Shown: one piece after another, positions 1 to 6,845 of the stretch
Layout of the letters: the number at the start of each line of letters is the position of its first letter
Numbering within the stretch: the stretch's first letter is position 1
Source: an uncultured Christensenellaceae bacterium
GTDB taxonomy: Bacteria; Bacillota; Clostridia; Christensenellales; Borkfalkiaceae
Direction of reading: 5' to 3'
DNA length: 64,000 nt
Assembly: GCA_910588685.1 (NCBI GenBank)
Contig: CAJUPX010000006.1
Location: forward strand, 13,922-77,921
Program-made: the position numbers and the translations under genes
Notes under the pieces: generated by a model
Databases searched by the model: none
Seen by the model: the letters and a program-made list of their open reading frames with translations, nothing else
What the model was told of the DNA's origin: nothing

Positions 1-1
1 T

Positions 2-196
2 ATTTACAACGGCAGGGAGTGTATTTTGGGGCATATGGAGGAAACGGAAATTTATATTTCAGAAAATCAGACGGCGTTTGAACGGCTTTGGAAAAAGTAT
101 TATGCGGCGGTAAATATAAAAGAACGCCCGCACGAAAAGCAAATGCGCGGCTCTATGCCTGTAAGATACTGGAAGTTTTTACCGGAAAAAAATTGA
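2..196 (+). CDS. C-terminal end of a DUF4130 (TIGR03915-type) protein, partial
   Basis: The reading frame is open from the left edge to TGA at 194-196 and encodes about 64 residues ending in VRYWKFLPEKN. The pattern of an F-x-x-L-W-x-x-Y-x-x-x-x-x-I-K-E-R segment followed by MPxRYWKFL is what I know from the end of the DUF4130 domain. Members of that family are usually paired with a radical-SAM partner and are annotated as putative DNA metabolism or repair proteins; the function is not established. The start and any partner gene are outside the window. The identification rests on the C-terminal signature only. The stop lies 10 nt before the next start, so the two may share a transcript. Confidence 0.7.
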   Translation: MYNGRECILGHMEETEIYISENQTAFERLWKKYYAAVNIKERPHEKQMRGSMPVRYWKFLPEKN

Positions 197-205
197 TTTA
201 CGCTT

Positions 206-409
206 ATGACTGAAACACTCGGCAACAGTTTAAAATATCTGAGGTTGGAAAACAACCTCACTCAAAAGCAGCTCGGCGATAAAATAGGAATATGTCAATC
301 GGCAATTTGCAAATGGGAACTAAACCGCGGCGAACCGAACATTAATTATCTTATAAGAATTGCCCGGTATTTTGAAGTTAGCATAGACTATCTTGCAGGT
401 TTAGAATAG
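206..409 (+). CDS. small XRE-family HTH regulator
   Basis: This is a 67-residue protein made of little more than one Cro/C1-type helix-turn-helix. LRLENNLTQKQLGDKIGI forms the first helices, and SAICKWELNRGEPN contains the recognition helix and the usual W-E-x-x-R-x-x-P turn. The tail IARYFEVSIDYLAG is typical of short XRE proteins from Clostridia. No strong ribosome binding site is visible before the ATG, so translation may be coupled to the gene ending at 196. The target is unknown. A 3' fragment resembling the middle of this gene follows at 421-480, which suggests an old duplication. Confidence 0.8.
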   Translation: MTETLGNSLKYLRLENNLTQKQLGDKIGICQSAICKWELNRGEPNINYLIRIARYFEVSIDYLAGLE

Positions 410-420
410 TATAACTCCCC

Positions 421-480
421 ATTACGCAAAAACAGCTCGGCGATAAAATAGGCGTACATAGAAGTACACAACTAAGGCAG
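421..480 (+). pseudogene. remnant of a second XRE HTH gene
   Basis: Positions 427-452 match 263-288 of the preceding XRE gene at 25 of 26 bases and encode the same TQKQLGDKIG segment. After that, similarity fades into a frame with no HTH second half, and there is no start codon or upstream half. I read it as the leftover of a tandem duplication or of a related regulator gene. The same frame runs on into the terminator, so it is not a working gene. Confidence 0.6.
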
Positions 481-528
481 GCGCAGCTTGACACAGTATT
501 GCGTAGCTTATATGGGTTTGCGGCAGCA

Positions 529-559
529 AAAAAGCGCGGATTTTTAATCCGCGCTTTTT
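529..559. terminator. bidirectional intrinsic terminator
   Basis: The stem AAAAGCGCGGATT pairs with AATCCGCGCTTTT over a very short loop, with A-rich sequence on the left and T-rich sequence on the right. It sits between the plus-strand XRE region and the end of the minus-strand Mrp gene and can serve both. Confidence 0.8.
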
Positions 560-561
560 AC

Positions 562-1383
562 TTATTTCAATATTTTTGAAAGATAATCTTTTAAGGGGTT
601 GTTTTTCAGGTTTTCTATTTCGCCTTTGTCGGCGGCTTTGGTAAGCTCGGGGTCTATGGGCAGCTTTACAACGTTGGGTATACCGTTTTCAAGCGCAAGA
701 GCGTCCACGCCGCTTTCTCCGAATACGGAAATTTTTCTGCCGCAGTCGGGGCACTTTATATAGCTCATATTCTCGACTATGCCGAGCACGGGCACGTTCA
801 TCATAGTTGCCATATTTATTGCTTTCTGCACTATCATTCCCACTAAATCCTGCGGCGTGGTAACTACTATAACGCCGTCTATGGGAATACTCTGGAATAC
901 CGTTAAAGGCACGTCGCCCGTTCCGGGGGGCATATCTATAAACATAATATCCACTCCCGTCCAGATTACGTCCGTCCAGAACTGCAACACGGTGCCCGAT
1001 ATGAGCGAGCCGCGCCAGACGACGGGCTCAGCCTCGTTTTCAAGCAGCACGTTCATAGACATAACCTGCACTCCGCCTTCGGACACTACGGGAAGTATTC
1101 CGTTTTCGCTGCCCATAGCGCGCTCGGTTACTCCGAACATACGGGGAATGGACGGACCGGTTATATCCGCGTCCATAACCGCGGTTACCCTGCCGCTGTC
1201 CTGAGCCGTAGCCGCAAGCAGAGCGCAGGTCATAGACTTGCCTACGCCGCCTTTACCGCTCACCACGGCTATTACTTTTTTTATATCGCTCATTTTATGA
1301 GGCTCTTTTTTAAGACCCGCACTCTTGCGCGACGAACAGTTTTCGCCGCAGCTCGAACAATCGTGAGTACAATTTTCAGCCAT
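562..1383 (-). CDS. mrp: Mrp/NBP35-family P-loop ATPase (Fe-S cluster carrier)
   Basis: This 273-residue cytoplasmic ATPase of the ParA/MinD superfamily is of the type that binds and hands on Fe-S clusters. The deviant Walker A motif SGKGGVGKS follows a short cysteine-rich N-terminus (C-x3-C-x2-C-x3-C), and the C-terminal half has the family CxxC in IKCPDCGRK. DxDITGPSIP and MPPGTGD are further Mrp signatures. The frame stays open upstream to 1428, but I chose 1383 because AGAGGTG sits just before that ATG and the promoter -10 box lies at 1410-1415, which puts the longer start upstream of the transcript. It is a single-gene transcript with its own promoter and terminator. N-terminal cysteines of this kind are common in clostridial Mrp proteins and may add a cluster site. 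Confidence 0.92.
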   Translation of the reverse strand: MAENCTHDCSSCGENCSSRKSAGLKKEPHKMSDIKKVIAVVSGKGGVGKSMTCALLAATAQDSGRVTAVMDADITGPSIPRMFGVTERAMGSENGILPVVSEGGVQVMSMNVLLENEAEPVVWRGSLISGTVLQFWTDVIWTGVDIMFIDMPPGTGDVPLTVFQSIPIDGVIVVTTPQDLVGMIVQKAINMATMMNVPVLGIVENMSYIKCPDCGRKISVFGESGVDALALENGIPNVVKLPIDPELTKAADKGEIENLKNNPLKDYLSKILK

Positions 1384-1409
1384 ACTTTCACCTCTTGTTT
1401 TTGTAAGGT

Positions 1410-1438
1410 ATTTTACATTATTGACCAAAATATGTCAA
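1410..1438 (-). promoter_or_regulatory. sigma-A promoter for mrp
   Basis: On the minus strand, TTGACA (1438-1433), a 17-nt spacer and TAAAAT (1415-1410) form a near-perfect promoter about 27 nt before the chosen mrp start. Confidence 0.85.
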
Positions 1439-1478
1439 GCCAAACAGCATATAAGATACGCGTTAAGCCTAAAATTAC

Positions 1479-1507
1479 TTGCCAAAACCAAATTAATCTG
1501 TTAAAAT
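1479..1507 (+). promoter_or_regulatory. sigma-A promoter for the SRP RNA
   Basis: TTGCCA (1479-1484), a 17-nt spacer and TAAAAT (1502-1507) predict a start near A1514, exactly where the base of the SRP RNA helix begins. Confidence 0.85.
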
Positions 1508-1513
1508 GCTGTT

Positions 1514-1784
1514 ACTGTGCTAAGTGGGGAGTTAGCGGTGCCCTGTACCTGCAATCCGCTATAGCAGGACCGAACGTCTTTCGCGACGAAACAAATGGAA
1601 GGCTGCGCTTTATAAGGAGTGTTGAAGGCAAGGTCTTATGCAACCGACAACTGCGAACCGTGTCAGGATAGGGATATAGCAGCACTAAACAGTCCCGTCG
1701 GTGTGCCATAAGGAAGCTTTGCAGGAGCTACCTGTAAGGTTTACGCTTCGGTTTGTTCCGGCAAAAAAGACTGCACAGCTTTTT
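1514..1784 (+). ncRNA. ffs: signal recognition particle RNA, long (Alu-containing) type
   Basis: This is the RNA scaffold of the signal recognition particle, which targets membrane and secreted proteins. The 5' part GTGCTAAGTGGGGAG and the segment CCGCTATAGCAGG match the Alu-domain region of Gram-positive long SRP RNAs such as B. subtilis scr. The S domain is clear near 1664-1682: CAGG, a short ATA/TAT stem closed by a GGGA tetraloop of GNRA type, then AGCAG. The ends pair (CTGTGC at 1515-1520 with GCACAG at 1773-1778), followed by a T tract. In B. subtilis the S-domain stem is TCC/GGA with a GGAA loop, so the bases differ but the pairing is kept. A plus-strand frame covering 1297-1671 is a chance ORF. 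Confidence 0.92.
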
Positions 1785-1795
1785 TGAATTTAATA

Positions 1796-1832
1796 CCGCC
1801 CGGAGGCTTTTGCCTCCGGGCGGCGTTTTTTA
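1796..1832 (+). terminator. strong intrinsic terminator
   Basis: A perfect 12-bp GC-rich stem (CCGCCCGGAGGC with GCCTCCGGGCGG), TTTT loop, then a T run on the plus strand. It ends transcription after the SRP RNA. The hairpin also lies just past the stop of the minus-strand permease gene and may block that transcript too. Confidence 0.8.
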
Positions 1833-1840
1833 TACGGTAT

Positions 1841-2980
1841 TTATTTCTTAAACATTATCTTCTCGCTTTTGAACATAAACGCAAGCAATACGATAAACAG
1901 CGCGGCGACAACCAAATTAGAGCATATAGACAGAACTATCTGCAGCGCGCTTGCAGTCTGCGACATTATGCCGGAAATTGCAAGCCCCGAGCCCATAAGC
2001 GGTACTAAAAACAGCGGCGTTGCAGGCGTGCCCTGGAATATGACCGACCCCATTCCCATCAGAATAATAACTATCATAAACGGCGTAATCAGCGAGCCCG
2101 ATTCTTTTACGCTCTTCGCAAAACAGGAAATCACCGAGAAAAGCGAAATTATGACGAGCACTATGGAAACTATAACGCCTAACAGCGAAATGTATTCCGC
2201 AAAGCTGTACATAATAGCCGTATCCGCGTCAACTAACCCCGAGGTAAGTTTTGGCAGCGAAAACATTATGCCCAAAAAGCTTGAAATACCGCTCAGAAGC
2301 GCGAAGCACGCAAGGCTTATAATTTTGCCGAGCGCAAGCTGCCAGCGCTTTACGGGCGTTATCAGCATTGTAGCCATTGTGCCGCGCTCCTTTTCGCCCG
2401 CAATGGATTCGGGAGCGACCGACATACCAGCAGAGGCAAGGAACGCAAATACAACCATAGGTATTAGTATGGACAGCATAACCCTTGCAACGCTTCCGCC
2501 CTCGGCAAGGTCGAACTGCACGCTTAGCGAGTTATTCACGGTAAACGCGGGCTGCTTAAAGCCTTCGAGCAAGTTGGAAGCCATACGGTATGCCGCGCTT
2601 GAATTATCTTTTGAGCTATCAAAAAAAATCTGTACGTCGGGCGTTTTATCCTGGGTTTGTCCGCCGAGCGTAAAACCCTCTGGGAATACGACCAGAGCGT
2701 CGAGCCCGCCGGAAACAACTTTTTCCTTAGCGGTATTTTCGTCTTCTTCCTTCAACTCGAACAAAAGCGAAAAAGTCGTTTTAACTTCTTCGGGCGCGTT
2801 GATTACGCACACCGTAGGTCTGTATCCCGGGTCGGTTTTGCCTATATCCTCCATAACCGTGCCCATAAGCGAATAAACAACAAAAATCATAACTCCGGGC
2901 AAAAGTATGGATAATACCATTCTCTTGTCCTTGAAAAAACGGGAAAATTCTTTTTTAATTAATGTGAATACGTTTTTCAT
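1841..2980 (-). CDS. ABC-2 type exporter permease (NatB-like)
   Basis: This 379-residue integral membrane subunit has one N-terminal membrane segment (about residues 22-42), then an extracytoplasmic domain of about 120 residues. The C-terminal half has about five membrane segments with the ABC-2 features GEKERGTMATMLITPVKRWQLALGK and SVISCFAKSVKESGS. This layout matches NatB, the permease of the NatAB sodium exporter, and related drug or peptide exporters; the substrate is not visible. It overlaps the ATPase gene by 4 nt, so the two are translationally coupled. I leave the symbol empty because the family is broad. Confidence 0.85.
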   Translation of the reverse strand: MKNVFTLIKKEFSRFFKDKRMVLSILLPGVMIFVVYSLMGTVMEDIGKTDPGYRPTVCVINAPEEVKTTFSLLFELKEEDENTAKEKVVSGGLDALVVFPEGFTLGGQTQDKTPDVQIFFDSSKDNSSAAYRMASNLLEGFKQPAFTVNNSLSVQFDLAEGGSVARVMLSILIPMVVFAFLASAGMSVAPESIAGEKERGTMATMLITPVKRWQLALGKIISLACFALLSGISSFLGIMFSLPKLTSGLVDADTAIMYSFAEYISLLGVIVSIVLVIISLFSVISCFAKSVKESGSLITPFMIVIILMGMGSVIFQGTPATPLFLVPLMGSGLAISGIMSQTASALQIVLSICSNLVVAALFIVLLAFMFKSEKIMFKK

Positions 2981-3753
2981 ATATTTTCCCCCGTCGTTTT
3001 GTAGTATAAATCAAAGAAAGTTTTTTCGAGATTTTGTTCTTTGGTAAGATTTTCAAGCGTGTCTAAGGCAACCAGCCTGCCGTCGATTATTACGCCTACC
3101 CTGTCGCACAGCTTTTCAACGAGGCTGAAAATGTGCGTTGACAGAATAATTGTCTTGCCCTGCGCCCTGAGCTCCTCCAAAAAGTCGGTTACTACCTTTG
3201 CCGTAAGAACGTCGAGTCCGTTTGTGGGTTCGTCGAAAATAATGAACTCGGGGTCGTGGACAATGGATATTACAAGCGAAACTTTCTGTTTCATACCCGT
3301 TGAAAGATTGCCGAGCTTGACTTCGGCAAAGCGGTCAATGCCGAATTTTTCAAACATCTCCTTTTTTCTGCGGTCGCGCTCGGACGGCTCCACGCCGTAC
3401 AGCTCGCTGAAAAAGTTGAAAAGATAGTTTGGCGTAAAAAATTCTTCAAGCTTTAACTCGCTTGTCAAAAAGCCTATTCTGCCGCGGACGGCGTTATCTT
3501 CGTGCACAACGCTCTTACCCTCGATAAACGCGTCGCCGCTGTCGGGCTTTATAAGCGTTGCAAGCATTCTCAGCGTTGTGGTTTTACCCGCGCCGTTCGG
3601 TCCGAGAAGGCCGAAAATTTCGCCCTTGTACGCCGTAAACGACAAATCGTTTACCGCAACTTTAACAGCGAGATTTGTTTTTTCTATCCGCTGCTGCTTG
3701 CGTGAAAGCTTAAAGCTTTTTGTGAGCTTTTCCACTCTTAGTATTTCTTCCAT
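2977..3753 (-). CDS. ABC exporter ATPase (NatA-like)
   Basis: This 258-residue nucleotide-binding subunit partners the permease at 1841-2980. It shows Walker A GPNGAGKTTT, signature LSTGMKQKV, Walker B FIIFDEPTNGLD and the switch histidine in LSTHIFSLVEKLCD. The size and the missing long C-terminal extension fit NatA or simple drug exporters. The start is supported by AAGGAGC before the ATG and by a consensus promoter at 3788-3817. It diverges from an XRE regulator, a common arrangement for regulated NatAB-like exporters. The exported compound is unknown. Confidence 0.9.
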   Translation of the reverse strand: MEEILRVEKLTKSFKLSRKQQRIEKTNLAVKVAVNDLSFTAYKGEIFGLLGPNGAGKTTTLRMLATLIKPDSGDAFIEGKSVVHEDNAVRGRIGFLTSELKLEEFFTPNYLFNFFSELYGVEPSERDRRKKEMFEKFGIDRFAEVKLGNLSTGMKQKVSLVISIVHDPEFIIFDEPTNGLDVLTAKVVTDFLEELRAQGKTIILSTHIFSLVEKLCDRVGVIIDGRLVALDTLENLTKEQNLEKTFFDLYYKTTGENI

Positions 3754-3787
3754 AATGCTCCTTAATTTTTTTAGCTTTACGGCTGTT

Positions 3788-3817
3788 ATTATACAATAAG
3801 CACAGTTTTTGTGTCAA
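3788..3817 (-). promoter_or_regulatory. promoter of the NatAB-like operon
   Basis: TTGACA (3817-3812) and TATAAT (3793-3788) on the minus strand, both perfect, with an 18-nt spacer. The expected start is about 30 nt before the ATPase ATG. Confidence 0.85.
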
Positions 3818-3843
3818 GAAAATATTACCGTCTTTATTATAAA

Positions 3844-3885
3844 GAACAATATGTTCCGTGTCAACTAAAACGGAACAAAATGTTC
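3844..3885. promoter_or_regulatory. twin operator-like palindromes in the divergent region
   Basis: Two copies of GAACA-N3-TGTTC lie at 3844-3856 and 3873-3885, centres 29 bp apart (about three helical turns). The sequence between them pairs as well (TGTTCCGT at 3852-3859 with ACGGAACA at 3870-3877). They lie directly before the XRE gene and upstream of the exporter promoter, so autoregulation by that XRE protein is the simplest reading (inference). Confidence 0.6.
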
Positions 3886-3897
3886 TAAAATAATAGT

Positions 3898-4104
3898 ATG
3901 AATATTTTTGGTGAACGGCTTGCGGCGCTGAGAACGGAAAAGAAACTGCCGCGCACTAAGCTTGCGGAAATTTTAAACGTTTCCGTACGGCTGATAAGCT
4001 ACTGGGAAAACGGACAGAGAGAATGCGATTTTAACACGCTTATTAAAATTGCCGATTATTTTTGCGTGAGCTGCGATTTTTTGCTCGGCAGAACAGATTA
4101 TTAA
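3898..4104 (+). CDS. XRE-family HTH regulator beside the exporter
   Basis: This 68-residue single-domain Cro/C1-type protein has LRTEKKLPRTKLAEILNV as first helices, RLISYWENGQRECDFNTL as the recognition region, and the tail ADYFCVSCDFLLGRTDY. It probably controls itself and perhaps the divergent NatAB-like exporter. No ribosome binding site precedes the ATG. A TAAAAT at 3886-3891 would place the transcript start at or next to the ATG, so the mRNA may be leaderless, as for phage cI; the matching -35 is poor, so this is tentative. It has no effector domain, so the inducing signal is not evident. Confidence 0.82.
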   Translation: MNIFGERLAALRTEKKLPRTKLAEILNVSVRLISYWENGQRECDFNTLIKIADYFCVSCDFLLGRTDY

Positions 4105-4106
4105 AA

Positions 4107-4135
4107 ACCCGACCGTTCGGTCGGGTTTTATTATT
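4107..4135. terminator. bidirectional intrinsic terminator
   Basis: ACCCGACCG pairs with CGGTCGGGT, flanked by AAAA on the left and TTTTATTATTTTTT on the right. It separates the converging XRE gene and the TPR gene. Confidence 0.8.
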
Positions 4136-4137
4136 TT

Positions 4138-6576
4138 TTAAAAGAGCAAACCGGACATTAAAGCCTTTTCCTCCTGCGGACAGAGCGCGTATAAAGCGTC
4201 CGCAACGGCATTTATTACCCTGTCGATATACGCGCCGGGGCTTTTGCGGTAAAGCTCCGTATAAAGCTCTATGCAATTATAAAGGCTTGCTACCGCCTCC
4301 CGCTCTTTTCCAAACCGAATATACAGTCTGCCGAGGTAATTGTAAGTGCGGGCAAGCTCGTTTAAAAACGACAGACTGCGGTAAATATCAAGAGCTGAAA
4401 TATACATTTTTTCGGCGCGTTCAAAATTGTTTTTCCGCGCGTACAGCGAGGCAAACGAACAGTAAGTTGCGGCAAGCGCGGCGTTTGCGCCGCCGCGGTT
4501 AAAAGAAATTAAGCGTTTTTGTATTTCAAGACTTTTTGCGAGATTGTTTTCGGCTTTGTCAAGCTCGCCTTTTTGCATATAAAACTCCGCAAAAATTTTA
4601 TAGGACTGAGCAACATCGCCTTCGTAAGCTTCGGGATTTTGCCCGGCGAGTTCAAGGCGGATTTGCAACGCCTGCGCGCACCACTCCTCAATCTTAACAA
4701 AATCCATTTTTTTATCATAATATGAAAAATCGGACACGTCCGCATCTTTTTTTATTTGCGACAGCGGTTTTACGCACTTTTTTATCTTTTTAGAGTACTC
4801 CTCAAAACCGTGTTTTGCATACTGCTCAGATAAAGTATTGCAAACTCTTTCCAAATAATCATAAAAAGCCTGTTTGCCGTTGCCGAGCAGCTCGCGGCGC
4901 GTTTTTAAAGCCTCTTTGAAATACCTGTCGTTTACCCTGTGGGCGACTATCGCGAGGTTGATATGAGCAAGACGGTTACATATATCCGCCGCATACTCGT
5001 CATATGACGGATGTGTTTGCGCAAGAGTAAGGCAAACGCCGAGAGCCTGTAGAAACAGCTTTTCGGCTTCGCGGTGCCTGTTGGTCTGATAATAAAGGTC
5101 GGCTAAGCTCATATGAATATCTACCGTTTTTATGAGCATAGCGCTGTTTTCGGCTTGGGCATTGTAAACGTCGAGAGCCTGTAAATACAGCTTTTCGGCT
5201 TGGGCGTGCCTGTCCAGACAGTAATAAACCTTTGCGAGGTTTACGCAGGCTTCCGCGTATTCGCATTTTAAGTTTTCGGTTGCGGCGGCGGAAAGTTCCA
5301 GAAGTCCGATACAGTTTAAAAACCTTTGGTTTGCCTGCTTATAATCCCCCGTTTTATAATACGCGAGCCCGCAGAGATTTTCAATTTCCGCCTTTTGTTT
5401 TATCCCCGCGCCGCCGTCGGCTTCAAACCGTCTTTCAAGCCTGTTGCAAATTTCTATGCACTTGACGTACTGCGTTTGTTTAAACAGAAACAAAGCATAC
5501 TCGAACACCACTTTCTGCGGCATTTGAGGACGGCTTTCAACCTGTTCAACCGCTTTTTTATACGTTTCGTGCACCTCGTCCCACCGCGCCCGGGCTTTGA
5601 GCGCGAGAATACGCATACGGTACTCTTCCACAACGGCAGTTCTTTCGGCGGTTACGTTATTTTCTATTTTATCCAGCCCGGCAACGCTTTTTTCAATGTC
5701 GGCGGGGTCGAGCGCTTCCAACACGCCGTCGTAGTCGCCCGAATCGAAACACTGCACCGCGCGGCGTATATTCCGCGATACGGCTTTGCCGCCTGCCGTT
5801 AACGCGGCTATGCTTTTACCGATATCAAGAATATTGCAGGTAAGCTCGTCGAGGTCGGCTTTGAGCCTTTCGCACTCCTTTGCCGCTCTGCCCAAATCGC
5901 GGTAAGCTTTAAGATTGCCGTTATCGGCGGCGTACAAATTCTGAAGTTTTTTGCGGCGTTCCACCGCGTCCGAATATTTTTCGACAAGTTCGGTATACTC
6001 GGCGTTGTCCGCAAAAAGCGGAATACCGTCAACGGGCATAAGACTGTTGTTTTCGCAAATTATTTTATTATCCTCCACCGAGAGCGCGGCGTTTACAAAG
6101 CCGTGCGCCATAAGTTGCGTGACTATTCCGAGTTTAAGCGAATCAATATGGTCGTACTCTCTGTGGTAATGCTTCAACTCTTTGTCGATTATCCGCATAA
6201 CGTTGTTAACTTCGTCGGAGCGGCTCTCTCCCTCCGCAAGCTTTTTAAAATAAACGACAATTTTAGGCTTATTGAATTGCCTGTTAGCTTCAAGCGCGAT
6301 TTCAAGTTCGTGAAAAGTAACCCCGCCGGCTTTGCGCCAAAAAATTACAAAACACATATCCGAGCTTTTTATAATTTCGTCGAGCGAAGCTTGCGAGCCC
6401 TCTATTTTCAAGGAGTGGTCGAGCGTTTCGCTTTCGCATTTGTAGAGTTTTATAAAAATATCCGAAGTATCGTAAATGTTGTTCAACTGGTTGACAAAAT
6501 CGCCGACAACAAGCCTGTCGTACTCCAAATCCTTTATCGAAGACGCAAGAAAAAACGATATAATTTTTTTTGCCAT
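4138..6576 (-). CDS. TPR protein with TIR/DUF4062-like N-terminal domain
   Basis: The protein has 812 residues. The N-terminal ~150 residues have alternating beta strands and helices: ISFFLASSIKDLEYDR at the start, then KSSDMCFVIFWRKAGG, then an F-HELEIALEA segment and KPKIVVYF. That is the layout of DUF4062 and TIR-like domains, where the hydrophobic strand and a D/E-x-E region line the active or interaction face. Residues about 200-300 look like a coiled or helical linker. From about 340 to the end there are many tetratricopeptide repeats (for example GLAYYKTGDYKQANQRFL and VYYCLDRHAQAEKLYL). I have met similar TPR proteins in gut Clostridia, mostly unnamed. No NB-ARC or other NTPase motif is visible. 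A signalling or immunity role is possible but not shown. GAGGG before the ATG and a promoter upstream support the start. Confidence 0.75.
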   Translation of the reverse strand: MAKKIISFFLASSIKDLEYDRLVVGDFVNQLNNIYDTSDIFIKLYKCESETLDHSLKIEGSQASLDEIIKSSDMCFVIFWRKAGGVTFHELEIALEANRQFNKPKIVVYFKKLAEGESRSDEVNNVMRIIDKELKHYHREYDHIDSLKLGIVTQLMAHGFVNAALSVEDNKIICENNSLMPVDGIPLFADNAEYTELVEKYSDAVERRKKLQNLYAADNGNLKAYRDLGRAAKECERLKADLDELTCNILDIGKSIAALTAGGKAVSRNIRRAVQCFDSGDYDGVLEALDPADIEKSVAGLDKIENNVTAERTAVVEEYRMRILALKARARWDEVHETYKKAVEQVESRPQMPQKVVFEYALFLFKQTQYVKCIEICNRLERRFEADGGAGIKQKAEIENLCGLAYYKTGDYKQANQRFLNCIGLLELSAAATENLKCEYAEACVNLAKVYYCLDRHAQAEKLYLQALDVYNAQAENSAMLIKTVDIHMSLADLYYQTNRHREAEKLFLQALGVCLTLAQTHPSYDEYAADICNRLAHINLAIVAHRVNDRYFKEALKTRRELLGNGKQAFYDYLERVCNTLSEQYAKHGFEEYSKKIKKCVKPLSQIKKDADVSDFSYYDKKMDFVKIEEWCAQALQIRLELAGQNPEAYEGDVAQSYKIFAEFYMQKGELDKAENNLAKSLEIQKRLISFNRGGANAALAATYCSFASLYARKNNFERAEKMYISALDIYRSLSFLNELARTYNYLGRLYIRFGKEREAVASLYNCIELYTELYRKSPGAYIDRVINAVADALYALCPQEEKALMSGLLF

Positions 6577-6620
6577 TAGTTTACCCTCTTCTTTTGCAAC
6601 TCTTTTCCTATACCATATTA

Positions 6621-6649
6621 ATAATATAATAACCGGTGCGCTAAGTCAA
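6621..6649 (-). promoter_or_regulatory. promoter of the TIR-like TPR gene
   Basis: TTGACT (6649-6644), 17-nt spacer, TATTAT (6626-6621) on the minus strand, about 45 nt before the ATG. Confidence 0.6.
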
Positions 6650-6761
6650 CCGATACGTGTTTAATAACAACAGTTCAGTTAAAAAAGGCGCCAAAACGGC
6701 AATTTTAACAACCGTTAAGCCTAAAACAATTGTGAAATTATAAATTTTTGCGTTCAAACGG

Positions 6762-6790
6762 TTGACAAAAGCGGTTAGATTATGTATAAG
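6762..6790 (+). promoter_or_regulatory. promoter of the transglutaminase-like surface protein
   Basis: TTGACA (6762-6767), 17-nt spacer, TATAAG (6785-6790). The start is predicted about 50 nt before the ATG at 6846, which rules out the longer frame beginning at 6762. Confidence 0.7.
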
Positions 6791-6845
6791 TTTTGTGTAT
6801 ATTTTGTTTGCGAATATATTTAAAACATTTGATTTTGGAGGTTTT

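Noticed and set aside
1384..1428. Longer N-terminus for the Mrp protein
   Set aside because: The predicted promoter -10 at 1410-1415 lies inside it, and a good ribosome binding site precedes the ATG at 1383.
1297..1671. A 124-codon plus-strand open frame
   Set aside because: It runs antisense to mrp and into the SRP RNA, with no ribosome binding site or family resemblance.
1869..2876. A 335-codon open frame opposite the NatB-like gene
   Set aside because: It is a shadow of the permease gene; its translation has low-complexity Ser/Thr/Ile composition and no domain, whereas the other strand is a clear ABC-2 permease.
3844..3856. LexA/DinR box
   Set aside because: The Gram-positive LexA box is GAAC-N4-GTTC; these sites have five bases between the half-sites and flank an XRE gene.
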